The notes: a model not told the origin generated them from the letters alone. 64,000 nucleotides of DNA from WJJR01 sp964440935 (GCA_964440935.1 CAYTTY010000009.1:40675-104674), one strand, 5' to 3'; shown: positions 9,074 to 18,863, counted from the stretch's first letter. Numbers and translations are program-made.

Positions 9074-10306
9074 ATGAACGTGATTCGCGGAACGACGCCT
9101 GTCAATTGGCAAGCCTATTCGATAATAAGTCTGCTGGCTCTGGCCGCTATAACGATCATCGCGGGAATCACCGGGCTGTGGGTACTGACCGCCATTCCGG
9201 TCGGGTTTCTGTTTGGCTTCTTCCTGCAGAAGGGCGACCTGTGCGGATCATCGGCGTTCAGTGAGACGATCATGATGCGTGATCCGCGCAAGATGATAGG
9301 TCTGTGGATACTGATAGTTGTGGCGATGCTCGGAATTGCGGGGCTTGATCTGCTGGGATGGGTCAAGCTCAATCCAAAGCCGTTACTGTACCTTAATTAC
9401 ATCATCGGCGGAGTGATATTCGGAGTTGGCATGGTCTTGGCAGGAGGCTGTATCAGCGGTTGTCTGTACAAAGGCGCAGCAGGAAATCTCAATTCTATCG
9501 TGGCCTTGCTTGCAGTTCCAGTGGGCGTGATGCTCGTGGAGTTCGGGCCGTTGAACGGATTCCATCTGTGGATGAAGAAGCATGTGATCACCACCGCGGC
9601 AGGTGAGAAGGTAAGCCTGTATGCTGTTACCGGTCTGCCATTTTGGTCTCTGGCGCTGCTTTTTGCCATTCTGACACTGGTAGCAGTGGCAGTGTTCAGG
9701 AAACGTCGACGAATCAAAGAGCACCACTCTCAGAGTGACGGCCAACCGGTGTTGGAGCGATTCATGACAAGACCATGGCGGCCTTGGATGGCCGGGTTGG
9801 CGATTGGCCTCTTGATGGTGCCTGCCTACCTGTCTTCTGCGGCCAGCGGGCGGAACTACCCCCTCGGCGTTACCCACGGCGTGATGCAGGCCGAATTGCT
9901 TCTGGTGGATAAGAATTTCAACCACGTGTATGTTAATCAGCCAGCGCCCACAAATGGCCCGGCTAGTTCGGGATCCTCTGCGCCGACCTCTAATCCGGGT
10001 GGAAGGAAGATCGTCTGGTGGCTCGTGGCGGGCGTCTTGAGCCTGATGCTTGGATCGTGGGTATCGGCCAGAATGTCCGGACGCGCCAGGCTGCTTCCAA
10101 AACCGCCTGATGAGATTTTGATAGCTCTATTGGGGGGACTCATGATTGGTACCGGGGCCGCGTTCGCAGGGGGATGCGTAGTGGGCAACATCATGTCCGG
10201 TTGGGCCTTGATGAGTGTGGGAACTATTCTCTTTGGAGTCGTTGTGATCCTATCGAACTGGGCGGCCACCTACTTATACATGATGGGTGGACAAAGTGGA
10301 AGATAG
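9074..10306 (+). CDS. YeeE/YedE-family sulfur-compound transporter
   Basis: A polytopic inner-membrane protein of 410 residues, related to thiosulfate channels such as TsuA. It has about ten hydrophobic helices and conserved cysteines in GDLCGSSAF (Cys-57), VLAGGCISGCLYKGAAGN (Cys-126 and Cys-130) and, in the second half, AFAGGCVVGNIMSG; in this family such cysteines relay sulfur anions through the membrane. The two halves are separated by a hydrophilic region around 195-225 and a Pro/Ser-rich segment near 295-310. The ATG at 9074 is chosen because AAGGAGG sits at 9057-9063; an earlier ATG at 9047 lacks a site. No TusA-like gene follows, although that is a frequent neighbour. Confidence 0.88.
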   Translation: MNVIRGTTPVNWQAYSIISLLALAAITIIAGITGLWVLTAIPVGFLFGFFLQKGDLCGSSAFSETIMMRDPRKMIGLWILIVVAMLGIAGLDLLGWVKLNPKPLLYLNYIIGGVIFGVGMVLAGGCISGCLYKGAAGNLNSIVALLAVPVGVMLVEFGPLNGFHLWMKKHVITTAAGEKVSLYAVTGLPFWSLALLFAILTLVAVAVFRKRRRIKEHHSQSDGQPVLERFMTRPWRPWMAGLAIGLLMVPAYLSSAASGRNYPLGVTHGVMQAELLLVDKNFNHVYVNQPAPTNGPASSGSSAPTSNPGGRKIVWWLVAGVLSLMLGSWVSARMSGRARLLPKPPDEILIALLGGLMIGTGAAFAGGCVVGNIMSGWALMSVGTILFGVVVILSNWAATYLYMMGGQSGR

Positions 10307-11220
10307 ATACAAGTGATAAGATAACCCTTGAAGTATTGCCATATGAAGACGGTTGACATTTTCGGTACCGGTCTCCCGTGGTGCCGATCCCGCGCAACGT
10401 GGCATTCTGAGCGTGACACATCGTTGACAGATCATATTTGCGTCAGGTGTGCAGAGTTCCGGGATGCCCCACCGCTTGCGGTGGGGTGAGATTGTCAGAA
10501 GTATTGTCCGTTTGAAGCCAACACGGCGTTGCAAACGCACCTGCAATGGCCCCTTTATCGTTTTACCGCCGGGTGCCCCTGACGAGTGAGCAACAACACT
10601 GGATGGCCCGGACCTTGGGGCGTGTTGCAAAACCTGCTGTCTATCATCACCTCAGACTGGGGAGGGCGAGGCTCCCGCCGAGCCGCCGTGTGGAACATGC
10701 CGTTGCGGCTCGCCGGTCCGCCGCGGCAGATCGCCCTCCCGAAGGCTCTGATTCTCGGGGGTTTTGCCAGGTGCCCCACAGCTCTGCTGTGGGATCGTAA
10801 TGCGCAAGGCATAGTGTCATGCAGAAATACAAACATTGGTGCGCCTTCGACTCTATTCGGTTTCTGAATGGGAATGGCCAGATACAATCGACACCTAGAT
10901 CGGCAAGATATTCCTAGGACGATCGACGAGCGTGTATTTGATTGAATTGTTCGTGAACGGAGTCCATCCCACAGCCCTTCGGCAAACTCAGGATAAACAG
11001 AGCTATGGGGCACCGGACACCCGGCGTATTGAATACGCCCTCTGCGCGTAACTGCTACGGGGCCAGGGCGTACTCAGTACGCCCCTACGGATGGTCGTTT
11101 TCTCGGTGCGTGATATGATCAATTCTGGGACTTTTTTAACACGCCCCAAGGTCCGGGCCACCCGTCCACCCATCCGCACAGGGTCGAGGACGCCCGTGCT
11201 ACAGTCATCGGTGAATAACT
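10307..11220. repeat. Repeat-filled intergenic region with element B
   Basis: No gene. It holds a small hairpin made from CCCCACCGC and GCGGTGGGG (10467-10486), the dispersed motif ATTGTCAGAAGTATTGTCCG (10491 onward), and element B, bounded by perfect 22-base inverted repeats at 10605-10626 and 11138-11159. Inside B lie an 85-base REP-like palindrome (10658-10741), a hairpin around 10773-10793, and two palindromes built on GGCGTATTGAATACGCC (11024-11040) and GGGCGTACTCAGTACGCCC (11067-11085). A TTCGGCAAACTCAGGATAAA stretch near 10980 resembles a repeat seen across many bacteria. Confidence 0.8.
10658..10741 (+). repeat. REP-like palindrome, copy 1
   Basis: Begins GGGAGGGCGAGGCTCCCGCC and closes with an imperfect inverted arm ending CGCCCTCCC. 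The spacer GTGTGGAACATGCCGTTGCG is shared with the copies at 15374-15446 and, inverted, at 29346-29416. This copy has a small insertion (TCCGCCGCGGCAGA) in the right arm. Confidence 0.85.
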
Positions 11221-12267
11221 TCAGAGCGATATCGGCACCGGGATAAACGACAGGATCAGGATAACATAGGCGATCCAGCCGAGGATGCGTCGCGGACGCG
11301 TCAGTTCGATTTCGTCGATCAGGGTCGGTGGGTGCTTAAGTTTCATATACAGCCCGATGGCCACCCACAGGATCCAGCCGAGCCACCAGAACGATGCAAT
11401 CGCCAACCCCACAACAACCATGGCGCCGATCATACGGTGGTGCCGTCCAAACATCGCATACGCGATATGGCCGCCGTCGAGTTGACCCATCGGCAGCATG
11501 TTGAGCATGGTGACCAGTAGCCCTGCCCAGCCGGCAAAGCCGATCGGGTGAATGAGTGTAGTCATGCCAGACTGCCAGCCGGGCACGAGAATCGGTTCAA
11601 GCAGATCAAACAAAAGCGATTCACCCAACATGATGCTGTTTGACGTTTCTGCTACCGTTGTGACTGTCGACATCGACAAGCCGATTACCAGCGCTGCGAC
11701 ACTGACAACGAATCCGGCAATCGGTCCGGCGACGGCCATATCAAACAAGGCACGCCGGTCACGGAACGGCGACCGTACACGAATCACTGCACCCAATGTC
11801 CCGAAAAAGAAAAATGGCGCCGGGATGAAATACGGCCAACTGGTGTCCATCCCGTGATAACGGGCAGCGAAGAAGTGCCCGAACTCATGGAACGTGAGAA
11901 TGGCCAGAAACCAGCCGGTGAAGGCGAGTCCCAGCGTGAAGTACATGGTGATCGCCGTCAGGATGAACAGCCCGATGTTGAGCCAGGGGATTTTCGACTG
12001 GGCCACCGACTCGAGTTGCACGCTGAGCAGCACCCGTTCGCCGAGGGTGCCGGGTGGATGAGTGATCTCGATGTCGTAGTGATAGCCGGCGGCTGCGAGC
12101 CGTCCACGCGCCGTGTTCTGGAAATCCAGCATCGGCACGCGGGGCCGTCCACGCATGACCACGGCGCGCGTCGTCGAGTACACCGCATCCAGATCGAGCA
12201 GATCGTCGATCAATCGTCGGATGCGGACCACCTTGTCACGCAGCATTTGTTCGCGGTCAGCTTTCAT
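11221..12267 (-). CDS. Site-2-type M50 zinc metalloprotease
   Basis: Intramembrane protease of 348 residues. After a soluble N-terminal domain (about 1-92) there are several membrane helices carrying the zinc motif HEFGH at 127-131 and the third ligand in MGQLDGGH (Asp-264). The FHEFGHFFAARYHG context and FIPAPFFFFGTLGAVIRVRSP resemble the EGY1-like/S2P branch found in cyanobacteria and plants. Such enzymes cleave membrane-bound substrates, often regulators; none can be named here. It is the downstream member of a minus-strand pair with the spermidine-synthase-like protein, with about 50 bases between them. Confidence 0.93.
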   Translation of the reverse strand: MKADREQMLRDKVVRIRRLIDDLLDLDAVYSTTRAVVMRGRPRVPMLDFQNTARGRLAAAGYHYDIEITHPPGTLGERVLLSVQLESVAQSKIPWLNIGLFILTAITMYFTLGLAFTGWFLAILTFHEFGHFFAARYHGMDTSWPYFIPAPFFFFGTLGAVIRVRSPFRDRRALFDMAVAGPIAGFVVSVAALVIGLSMSTVTTVAETSNSIMLGESLLFDLLEPILVPGWQSGMTTLIHPIGFAGWAGLLVTMLNMLPMGQLDGGHIAYAMFGRHHRMIGAMVVVGLAIASFWWLGWILWVAIGLYMKLKHPPTLIDEIELTRPRRILGWIAYVILILSFIPVPISL

Positions 12268-12319
12268 CTTGTCTTATACGCAGAATCGGCCGATAACGTC
12301 GTGGAGATGAGGGACATGT

Positions 12320-14896
12320 CTACGAACCGGGAATGGCCAGGGCGCGCGTCCCTTTGGGGATATTTGCCAGTGTCGCCGCGGCCAGCGAATCGGCGGGATT
12401 GATGGCGAGGGCACGTTCACAATAGGGACGCAAGCGTTCGGGATCCAATGTGCGCATAAACTCCAGATACCCGAGACGCAGAATCAACGATGATTCCATT
12501 GCCAGACGCAACGCGTCAGGCCGCTCAATGCCGGCGTCCTGTTCCGCCATCCCTGCACCGACCAGCAGTCCCGCATTCTCGTATGAATATAACCGATTCT
12601 GTGACGGTTCCCATTCTTTGTATGGAATGAACTCGAGGGATGGGTGATCCCACGTGTTCATTTCGATATTCTGTAGCGTCGGTTGCAGACTCTGCCCCCA
12701 GCACATGCGGCCCGCGAGCAATTGCGTGCGCGATGCGATATGATACGGTTCCAAGTCTTCGCGCGCCCACTGGGGCAGCGCACGCGCGACATCGATTTTA
12801 TTTGCACGGTAAGCGTCGAACTGCTGTGCTGATCCCGCCATGATGATGCAACTCGGCGGGAAATAGTAAAAGGCCGAATGCGGGAAGACATCGACGAACG
12901 TTTTCAGAACCATTTGAAACGCACGCGTGGGTAGATTGATCGGGATCCACTGGACAAACACACCGTTCGGTGTCATCCGGTCAAGAGACAGTTCATAGAA
13001 ATTGCGTGCCAACAAAACCGAGTTGCCGGGGAATTGCGGATTCTGTTTGCCGTCCGAGATGATAACATCATAGCGCGCATTTGTGCGACGCAAGTAGTGG
13101 ACGGCGTCGTCGATAATGATGTTCGTACGAGGATCATCGAGCACCCGTCCCTCGGTGAATTGCCGCGCGCCGGCGACAACCGACTCCGATATTTCCACGC
13201 AATCGAGAGTGCCAATCGAGGGATATTGTCCCAGTGACGCCAACGTTGTCGCCGAACCAAGGCCGATATTGAGCGTACGGTCGGCCTCGGGATGCAAGAC
13301 CATCGGCAGGTGCGCCAATACAATCTGCTTGTACGATGCTTCGCGCCGCCAATCTTCGCTCACGCCGATCAGATAGCCATCGACCGTCATCGCGCGGGCA
13401 CCATCGGACACGCGCTCAATCACTTTAACGGTCGACTGCCGCCCCTCCTCCCAGAACACAACTTGCCGGTTGTCCGTATTTTCCTGTTCGCCATGAAACG
13501 GCATGCGTGAGGGAACGACGGCGAAGAGTGCAATGGCTGCCACTGATGCGCTTGCCAGCACGGGCCGGGGTACCAGCCGATGATGTCGTCCGATGACGGC
13601 GAGCATCAGGCCAGTTGCGAGAGACAAAACCGCAATCACACGGGCGCCACCAGTCACTCCGAATTCAGGCAGGACGACGAGCGCGGCCAGCAAAATGCCC
13701 GAGATGCTGCCAACCGTTGAATACAAATAGGCGCTGCCGACTTTGCGACCGAGCACCGAAATGCGATCGATGAGCAATGAGCTTGCCACCGGAAAGATGA
13801 CTCCCATGGCTACCGTTGCGGGAAGTAGAAGCAGAATTGACACCGATGAGGCCAGCATCAATCGTTGCGGCCAGGGTAAGAACCGCACGTCCGGTGAGAA
13901 AATGCTGAATGTCGCCGCGAGTTGATCGTTTGCGAGAATCAACGCCAGACCGCCAATTCCGGCAAGCGCCAGCACACTCGAGACGATCAAGCTGACGGTG
14001 AGGATGGCATCGGCAGCATACCGCCGAACCAATGGACGATACAACAAGCCACCGAGCGCCAGCCCAACAAGAAAGATGGCAAGCACGAGCGACATGGCGT
14101 ACGTGCTGTTGCCGATCAAGTACTTCAGCCCGCGCATCCAGACGATTTCGAATGACATTGTCGTGAATCCGGACACCGCTAAAGCGAACGCAATGGCGGC
14201 CGAGGGAAATCGCGATGGAATGGCACCTCGCTGTTCCTCTGTTTCGTGTTCAACCGGTCGATCTGTGTCGGCACGGCGGCTCACGGCAAATGCAATGACC
14301 GCGACGATTATGTTCAGGATCGCGGCGACGCCGATGGTATTGAGATTTCCTAAGTATTCAACGAGGACAAATCCGGCCAGCAGTGTTCCGAGGGCTGCGC
14401 CGAGTGTGTTGATACCGTAGATGGCGCCCAGGTGACGGGGAACGCCTTGTCGCGTGCGAATGATGGCGGTGCACAACGCGGGAAATGTCGCGCCGATCAA
14501 AAACGACGGAAGCAGCAAGCTGCAAAACGACATAAAAACACGCGTCATATTGATCAATACACTGTTGGACAGCGACTGAGCGAGTGACGCGTACAGATCG
14601 GGCAATTGGTACAGACCGACGCTGATGAGAATCGCCAACACGGCGATGCCCAGTTCGATTCCCGCGTACAATCGCAGGGCGTTGGTCACATGTTGTTTGA
14701 GCAGTTCGTACGCCCGTGCACCGATTCCCAGTCCGGCCATGAACGACGCGATGGCCACACCGGCGCCCACTGTGGTGCTGCCGAATGTCAACGTCAGCAT
14801 ATGCACCCAGACGACCTGGTACAGCAGGGCTGCAACCCCGGAGAGCAGGGCAAACGAATACAACAACGCCGAATGAGCCCGGGCCCATTCGGACAT
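12320..14896 (-). CDS. Membrane protein fused to spermidine-synthase-like domain (paralog 1)
   Basis: About 858 residues from the ATG at 14896; a TTG at 14968 would add 24. The first 480 or so residues form a polytopic domain beginning LLSGVAALLYQVVWVHMLTL with many helices, and the C-terminal half is a SpeE-like Rossmann domain: LNIGLGSATT is the SAM-type loop, CVEISESVV the acidic strand end, and YDVIISDGKQNPQ sits where spermidine synthases have a DSxDP motif. The second Asp of that motif is missing, so classical aminopropyl transfer is doubtful. The end (ERALAINPADSLAAATLANI) resembles a TPR helix pair. A paralog lies at 15702-18320. Confidence 0.85.
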   Translation of the reverse strand: MSEWARAHSALLYSFALLSGVAALLYQVVWVHMLTLTFGSTTVGAGVAIASFMAGLGIGARAYELLKQHVTNALRLYAGIELGIAVLAILISVGLYQLPDLYASLAQSLSNSVLINMTRVFMSFCSLLLPSFLIGATFPALCTAIIRTRQGVPRHLGAIYGINTLGAALGTLLAGFVLVEYLGNLNTIGVAAILNIIVAVIAFAVSRRADTDRPVEHETEEQRGAIPSRFPSAAIAFALAVSGFTTMSFEIVWMRGLKYLIGNSTYAMSLVLAIFLVGLALGGLLYRPLVRRYAADAILTVSLIVSSVLALAGIGGLALILANDQLAATFSIFSPDVRFLPWPQRLMLASSVSILLLLPATVAMGVIFPVASSLLIDRISVLGRKVGSAYLYSTVGSISGILLAALVVLPEFGVTGGARVIAVLSLATGLMLAVIGRHHRLVPRPVLASASVAAIALFAVVPSRMPFHGEQENTDNRQVVFWEEGRQSTVKVIERVSDGARAMTVDGYLIGVSEDWRREASYKQIVLAHLPMVLHPEADRTLNIGLGSATTLASLGQYPSIGTLDCVEISESVVAGARQFTEGRVLDDPRTNIIIDDAVHYLRRTNARYDVIISDGKQNPQFPGNSVLLARNFYELSLDRMTPNGVFVQWIPINLPTRAFQMVLKTFVDVFPHSAFYYFPPSCIIMAGSAQQFDAYRANKIDVARALPQWAREDLEPYHIASRTQLLAGRMCWGQSLQPTLQNIEMNTWDHPSLEFIPYKEWEPSQNRLYSYENAGLLVGAGMAEQDAGIERPDALRLAMESSLILRLGYLEFMRTLDPERLRPYCERALAINPADSLAAATLANIPKGTRALAIPGS

Positions 14897-15373
14897 GCGC
14901 GGCTGCGATGTTGTTGTACTATCGGTATCCAGAGTTGTCAAAGCGCGTTGTCGGTGGAAGGCTGTCAATTCCGGACTACGGTGATCGTTTCGTTGTCATG
15001 GCGGGGAATCTCGTTGGGCTTTGTGACGGTCTGCGATACAATTTTGATGCACCCCTGCGTACACTCTTCCCACTACGTCCGCTGGTGGTGTCAGGTTCCC
15101 CTATAATTGTCCGAGATCAGAGGTTGTGTCAATGTCTCGTCGGGCGGAAAACGGCCACCAGCTCCTGTTATTACCGATAGCCGACAGGCCATATTCCCGA
15201 CGGTTGGTCAATTCATGATATGACGTCGATGTTGTGTCAGGATTAGAGCGATTGTCAGAATTGTCTTCCGATTGAGGAGGAGCGAGGCACCGTGTGTATC
15301 GTGATGACATCTGGGTGCCACGCCCCTTGAGGTCCGTGTTGAAAAACCTGCTGACCATTATCATCTCAGACTG

Positions 15374-15446
15374 GGGAGGGCGAGGCTCCTGCCGAGCCGC
15401 GGTGTGGAACATGCCGTTGCGGCTCGCCGGGAGGCTCGCCCTCCCG
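15374..15446 (+). repeat. REP-like palindrome, copy 2 (inside element C)
   Basis: Starts GGGAGGGCGAGGCTCCTGCC and ends with GGAGGCTCGCCCTCCC. The two arms pair over about 26 bases with two or three mismatches and enclose the same spacer as copy 1. Confidence 0.87.
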
Positions 15447-15629
15447 AAGGCTCTGATTCTCGGCGGGTTTTGCAACACGCCCCTAAAGGCCCGTGGCACC
15501 CTGATCCAAACGGAAAGGATTTATGACAATTGATAGAGCGATTGTCAGAAGTATTGCACGTTTGAAGCCAACACGGTGATCCTATGTGGTGTCACCCGCC
15601 CTCGTGACGCCTTGTCGGTAGGGGAGATA

Positions 15630-15655
15630 GCGGTCACGCGAGGGCGCGTGACCGC
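15630..15655. repeat. Perfect 11-bp palindrome
   Basis: Arms 15630-15640 and 15645-15655 with loop AGGG. It lies about 50 bases beyond the stop of the minus-strand paralog and could end its transcript, but there is no T-run on either strand. Confidence 0.75.
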
Positions 15656-15701
15656 ACTGCGGTCGTGAACGATGTCATTAACCTACTTCCGGGATACGAC
15701 C

Positions 15702-18320
15702 CTAGTCCCTCACCTCGGTTGGCCCCGGGGTCAGCAATCGGCGAAAGCCCTGGGATGAGCGGCGCAGAAAGGCACTTGCCAGTGAGTCGGCCGGGTTTAT
15801 TCGGAGGGCGTGTTGGCAGTATTCCTGCATCGGATTCGCTGAGACCTTCCTCATGGCGTCCAGCAGCCCGGCTCTCAGCAGTGCGGTCGACTGGATGTAT
15901 GGCCGGAGTTCCGGGCTGGCACTCTCGGCCCAATTACGGAGACGATGCTGGCTTGGTTCGACCACGAGGGAGACATTGTGCCTGACATAGTCATTGCTCT
16001 TCTCAGGGCGCCAATTCTTATAGGGGAGAAACTCCAGATGGGGATGATCCCAAGTGTTGAGTTCGCCCTCGCCGAGGGTTTTGAGCATGTCCTGTCCCAG
16101 CGCGGCCTTGGACGCCAGGAGTTGCTCGCGCGAGTAGTAATCGTACATGGCCATCTGCTCCACGGCCCAGTTGGGTACGGGCGCAGCATTGGTGTCTCGG
16201 GTGGCCTCCTCCCAAATCGGCTGATGTCCACCGACCAACAGGAGGGTGCTGGGCGGAAATACGTAGCTGGCCGTGTGTGGGAAGGACTGGCAGAATGTGC
16301 GCAGCGTGATTTCGAAAGACTTACTTGGCATGCCGATCTGAATCCACTCGACGAAGATCCCGTTCGGCTTCAGCCGGTCCTTCAAGAGTTCGTAGAACTC
16401 TTCGGCCAGGATGGTCGAGTTACCGGGGAATTGAAAGTTCTGCTTCCCGTCCGAGATGAGCACATCGTATTGCCGGTCCGTGCGTCGAAGGAAGTGCACG
16501 GCATCATCGGTATGAACGGTCGTCCGCGGATCATCGAGAACCCAGGACTCCTCGAAATAGCGGGCCCCGGCGACGACGGAACTCGAAATCTCGACACAGT
16601 CCAATGTCTCAATGCCCTCGTAGCGGCCCAGCACCGCCAATGTGGTTGACGATCCGAGGCCGATGTTGAGAGTTGATTTGGCCCCCGGGAGGATCGCCAT
16701 CGGCAGATGTGCCAGCATCATCTGCTTATAGCTGCCTTCCCCGCCCCATCCCGAGCTGACACCGATCTGGAAACCGTCAATCGTCATGACACGCTCACTG
16801 GTGGGATCATGCTCGATGACCTTGGTGGTGGCGTGTGGACCCTCTTTCCAAAACACGAGAGAGTGAAAGGGAACACCCTCCCGTTCGCCGTAGAACGGCA
16901 TCTGCTTCGGCGTGCTGAACATCAATACCACGGCGGCGACGGTTGCCAAGGCCGGGAAGATGAGTTTGGACTTCGGCCGGTGCCGGATTGTCAAAACGAC
17001 TGCCAACCCGCCCGCCAGCGAGACAATCCCGGTCAGCTTCGCACTGCCGACGATCCCGAGCAACGGTATCGCAACCAGTGCGCCACCCAGCATACCAGCG
17101 ATACTCCCGACGGTCGAGAACAGGTACGCACTTCCGACCTGCCGCCCGAGCACGGTGATGCGGTCGACCATGAGCGAACTGGCCAGCGGAAAGATCATGC
17201 CCATGACAACCGTACAGGGCAGGAGGAAGGCCGTCACGACGGAGCCGGAGAGGGTCAGACGTTGCACCCACGGGAGATGGGAGACTTGCGATGAGTAGAT
17301 GCTGTATTGTTTCGCCATCGACAGGTCACCCAGAAATCGCGTCAATAGCCACATGCTGAACACAACCAGCAGTCCCGACAGCACCAGCGACATCGTCAGC
17401 AGCGACTCGGTCTTATACCGCAGGGCGGTCAGCCGGTGGACGATGCCGCCGAGTCCGAGGCCGACGAGGAACAATGCGAGCACCATGGACATGGCGTAGG
17501 TGCCGTTGCCAACCAGATACTTCGCGGCACGCATCCAGGTGATCTCGAACGACATGGTGGCATACCCCGAGGCCACCAGTGCGAGTGCGATGACGATCGC
17601 CGGTATGGGGCCGCGTTTAACACTGTCACGGGCCGTCGCTTCCGACTTGTCGACGGCGACCGTTTGCCGTCCGCCCGCCAGCAGAATGGCGGCGATCCCG
17701 ATCACCGCGTTGACTGTAGCAGCGAAGAAAATCGTCGCGTGATTGCCGAGCAACTCAATGAGAACCAGTCCGGCCAGCAATGTGCCGAACGCCGCGCCGA
17801 TTGTGTTGATGCCGTACAGAAGACCCAAGTGCCGTCCCACCGATTTCAAGCTGCGAATCAGGACGGTGCAGAGGGCGGGAAATGTCGCGCCGATGAGAAA
17901 CGACGGGATCAAAAGCACCACAAATGACGTGACCACGCGAACCGTGGTGATTTGCCATGAACTACCGATGGTCCGTGCCAGATCGGCATAGGCGCCCGGC
18001 AGGATCTGGGTCAAAAGCGTGACCGCAATGGCGGTCACGGCAATGCCGATCTCGATGACACCGTACAACTTCAGGTCATTGTCCATCCAGCGCTTGAGGA
18101 AGGCATACCCCCGCGCTCCCAGCCCCAACCCGGCCATGAATGACGCGATGACGACACCGGCGCTTTCGGTCGTGCTGCCGAAGGTCAAAGTCAGAGAATG
18201 CACCCAGACGACCTGGTACAGGAGTGCGGCCGCCCCGGAAGCGAACGCAAATACGTAGAGCAGTATGATCAGTCCACTCGGACGTCTGTCTGCACGGGCG
18301 GATGGCTTAGCGGGAGTCAC
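15702..18320 (-). CDS. Membrane protein fused to spermidine-synthase-like domain (paralog 2)
   Basis: An 872-residue paralog of the protein at 12320-14896, with the same order: polytopic N-terminal half (FASGAAALLYQVVWVHSLTL onward), a middle block YLVGNGTYAMSMVLALFLVG, and a SpeE-like domain with LNIGLGSSTT, CVEISSSVV and YDVLISDGKQNFQF. The same DGKQN replaces the DSxDP of true spermidine synthases in both, so this is a property of the family and not a random loss. GTG at 18320 is the likely start, 16 residues before the first helix; no strong ribosome-binding site is seen. The tail again has a TPR-like HALRINPADSLASAFL. Confidence 0.86.
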   Translation of the reverse strand: MTPAKPSARADRRPSGLIILLYVFAFASGAAALLYQVVWVHSLTLTFGSTTESAGVVIASFMAGLGLGARGYAFLKRWMDNDLKLYGVIEIGIAVTAIAVTLLTQILPGAYADLARTIGSSWQITTVRVVTSFVVLLIPSFLIGATFPALCTVLIRSLKSVGRHLGLLYGINTIGAAFGTLLAGLVLIELLGNHATIFFAATVNAVIGIAAILLAGGRQTVAVDKSEATARDSVKRGPIPAIVIALALVASGYATMSFEITWMRAAKYLVGNGTYAMSMVLALFLVGLGLGGIVHRLTALRYKTESLLTMSLVLSGLLVVFSMWLLTRFLGDLSMAKQYSIYSSQVSHLPWVQRLTLSGSVVTAFLLPCTVVMGMIFPLASSLMVDRITVLGRQVGSAYLFSTVGSIAGMLGGALVAIPLLGIVGSAKLTGIVSLAGGLAVVLTIRHRPKSKLIFPALATVAAVVLMFSTPKQMPFYGEREGVPFHSLVFWKEGPHATTKVIEHDPTSERVMTIDGFQIGVSSGWGGEGSYKQMMLAHLPMAILPGAKSTLNIGLGSSTTLAVLGRYEGIETLDCVEISSSVVAGARYFEESWVLDDPRTTVHTDDAVHFLRRTDRQYDVLISDGKQNFQFPGNSTILAEEFYELLKDRLKPNGIFVEWIQIGMPSKSFEITLRTFCQSFPHTASYVFPPSTLLLVGGHQPIWEEATRDTNAAPVPNWAVEQMAMYDYYSREQLLASKAALGQDMLKTLGEGELNTWDHPHLEFLPYKNWRPEKSNDYVRHNVSLVVEPSQHRLRNWAESASPELRPYIQSTALLRAGLLDAMRKVSANPMQEYCQHALRINPADSLASAFLRRSSQGFRRLLTPGPTEVRD

Positions 18321-18863
18321 GAGTCATGAATTCGAGGGTTGGCCAATCGTGATTGATGCAGCCCGGGTACTGGCGCCAGTCTGTGTCTCGCCAGGGTTGC
18401 CAAGTGGAATGTGGACATTCGCCACCCGGAATTCAACCCAAATTAAGATGTCCCCGCGGCGGTTTACGTTCCCGTTTGATAAAACTCACCCTCAGGTTAC
18501 TCCCGAACCTCATACCTTCTGCAACGTCAAGTTATCCAATTTGAACGGGTCTTAGGCAAGCCCAGACGAGCGTTCGACCATGCTCGCCCCAAGTGGCGTC
18601 AGGGGCACCCGGGCGAAACCTCAGCCTTAGGGAGGGCGAGACCTAGGGAGGGCGAGACCTAGGGAGGGCGAGGCTCCCGCCGAGCCGCTCTGTCGATCAC
18701 AGGTTTTCCGACCGGATTTTGTATTGGCCCGCCACGATCCCCGAACGGTGTCCTCTTTTGGGAAACGTCCCCGTGCGCGGGCGGCTCGGCGGGAGCCTCG
18801 CCCTCCCTTGGTGGGATTCGTTACCGGTCTGGCCGTCCGTTTCAGGTGTGGGTAACGTTGCGG
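18321..18863. other. Non-coding, REP-bearing region
   Basis: 18321-18620 holds no recognisable gene. From about 18630 a 16-base unit (AGGGAGGGCGAGACCT) is repeated in tandem and runs into the REP doublet starting at 18662. The rest, after 18807, is the downstream flank of the transposase remnant. Confidence 0.6.
18662..18807. repeat. REP doublet, left copy
   Basis: A 146-base unit whose ends are perfect inverted repeats: GGGAGGGCGAGGCTCCCGCC at the left and its complement at the right, extending to 26 bases each including CGAGCCG. The interior (TCACAGGTTTTCCGACCGGA onward) is almost identical to the copy at 19413-19559. Together they bracket the transposase remnant. Confidence 0.9.

Larger units (their letters stand above)
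14897..15701. repeat. Repeat-filled region with element C
   Basis: Between the two paralogs. 14897-15240 shows nothing I can name. Element C runs from 15242 to about 15531: AGAGCGATTGTCAGAA at the left, a REP-like palindrome in the middle (15374-15446), and at the right an inverted copy of the element A arm (CCTTTCCGTTTGGATCAGGG on the minus strand). Directly after it another dispersed motif copy begins (15535 onward: AGAGCGATTGTCAGAAGTAT) and continues with GCACGTTTGAAGCCAACACG, as in element B. A perfect palindrome with arms GCGGTCACGCG and CGCGTGACCGC lies at 15630-15655. Confidence 0.8.

Noticed and set aside
10343..10486. Short frame beginning MKTVDIFG after YeeE, considered as a TusA-like protein
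   Set aside because: The Cys-Pro motif of TusA is absent and similarity ends after a few residues.
10555..11013. Minus-strand open frame of 152 codons
   Set aside because: It runs through REP-like palindromes and element B, and translates repeat DNA; no family resemblance.
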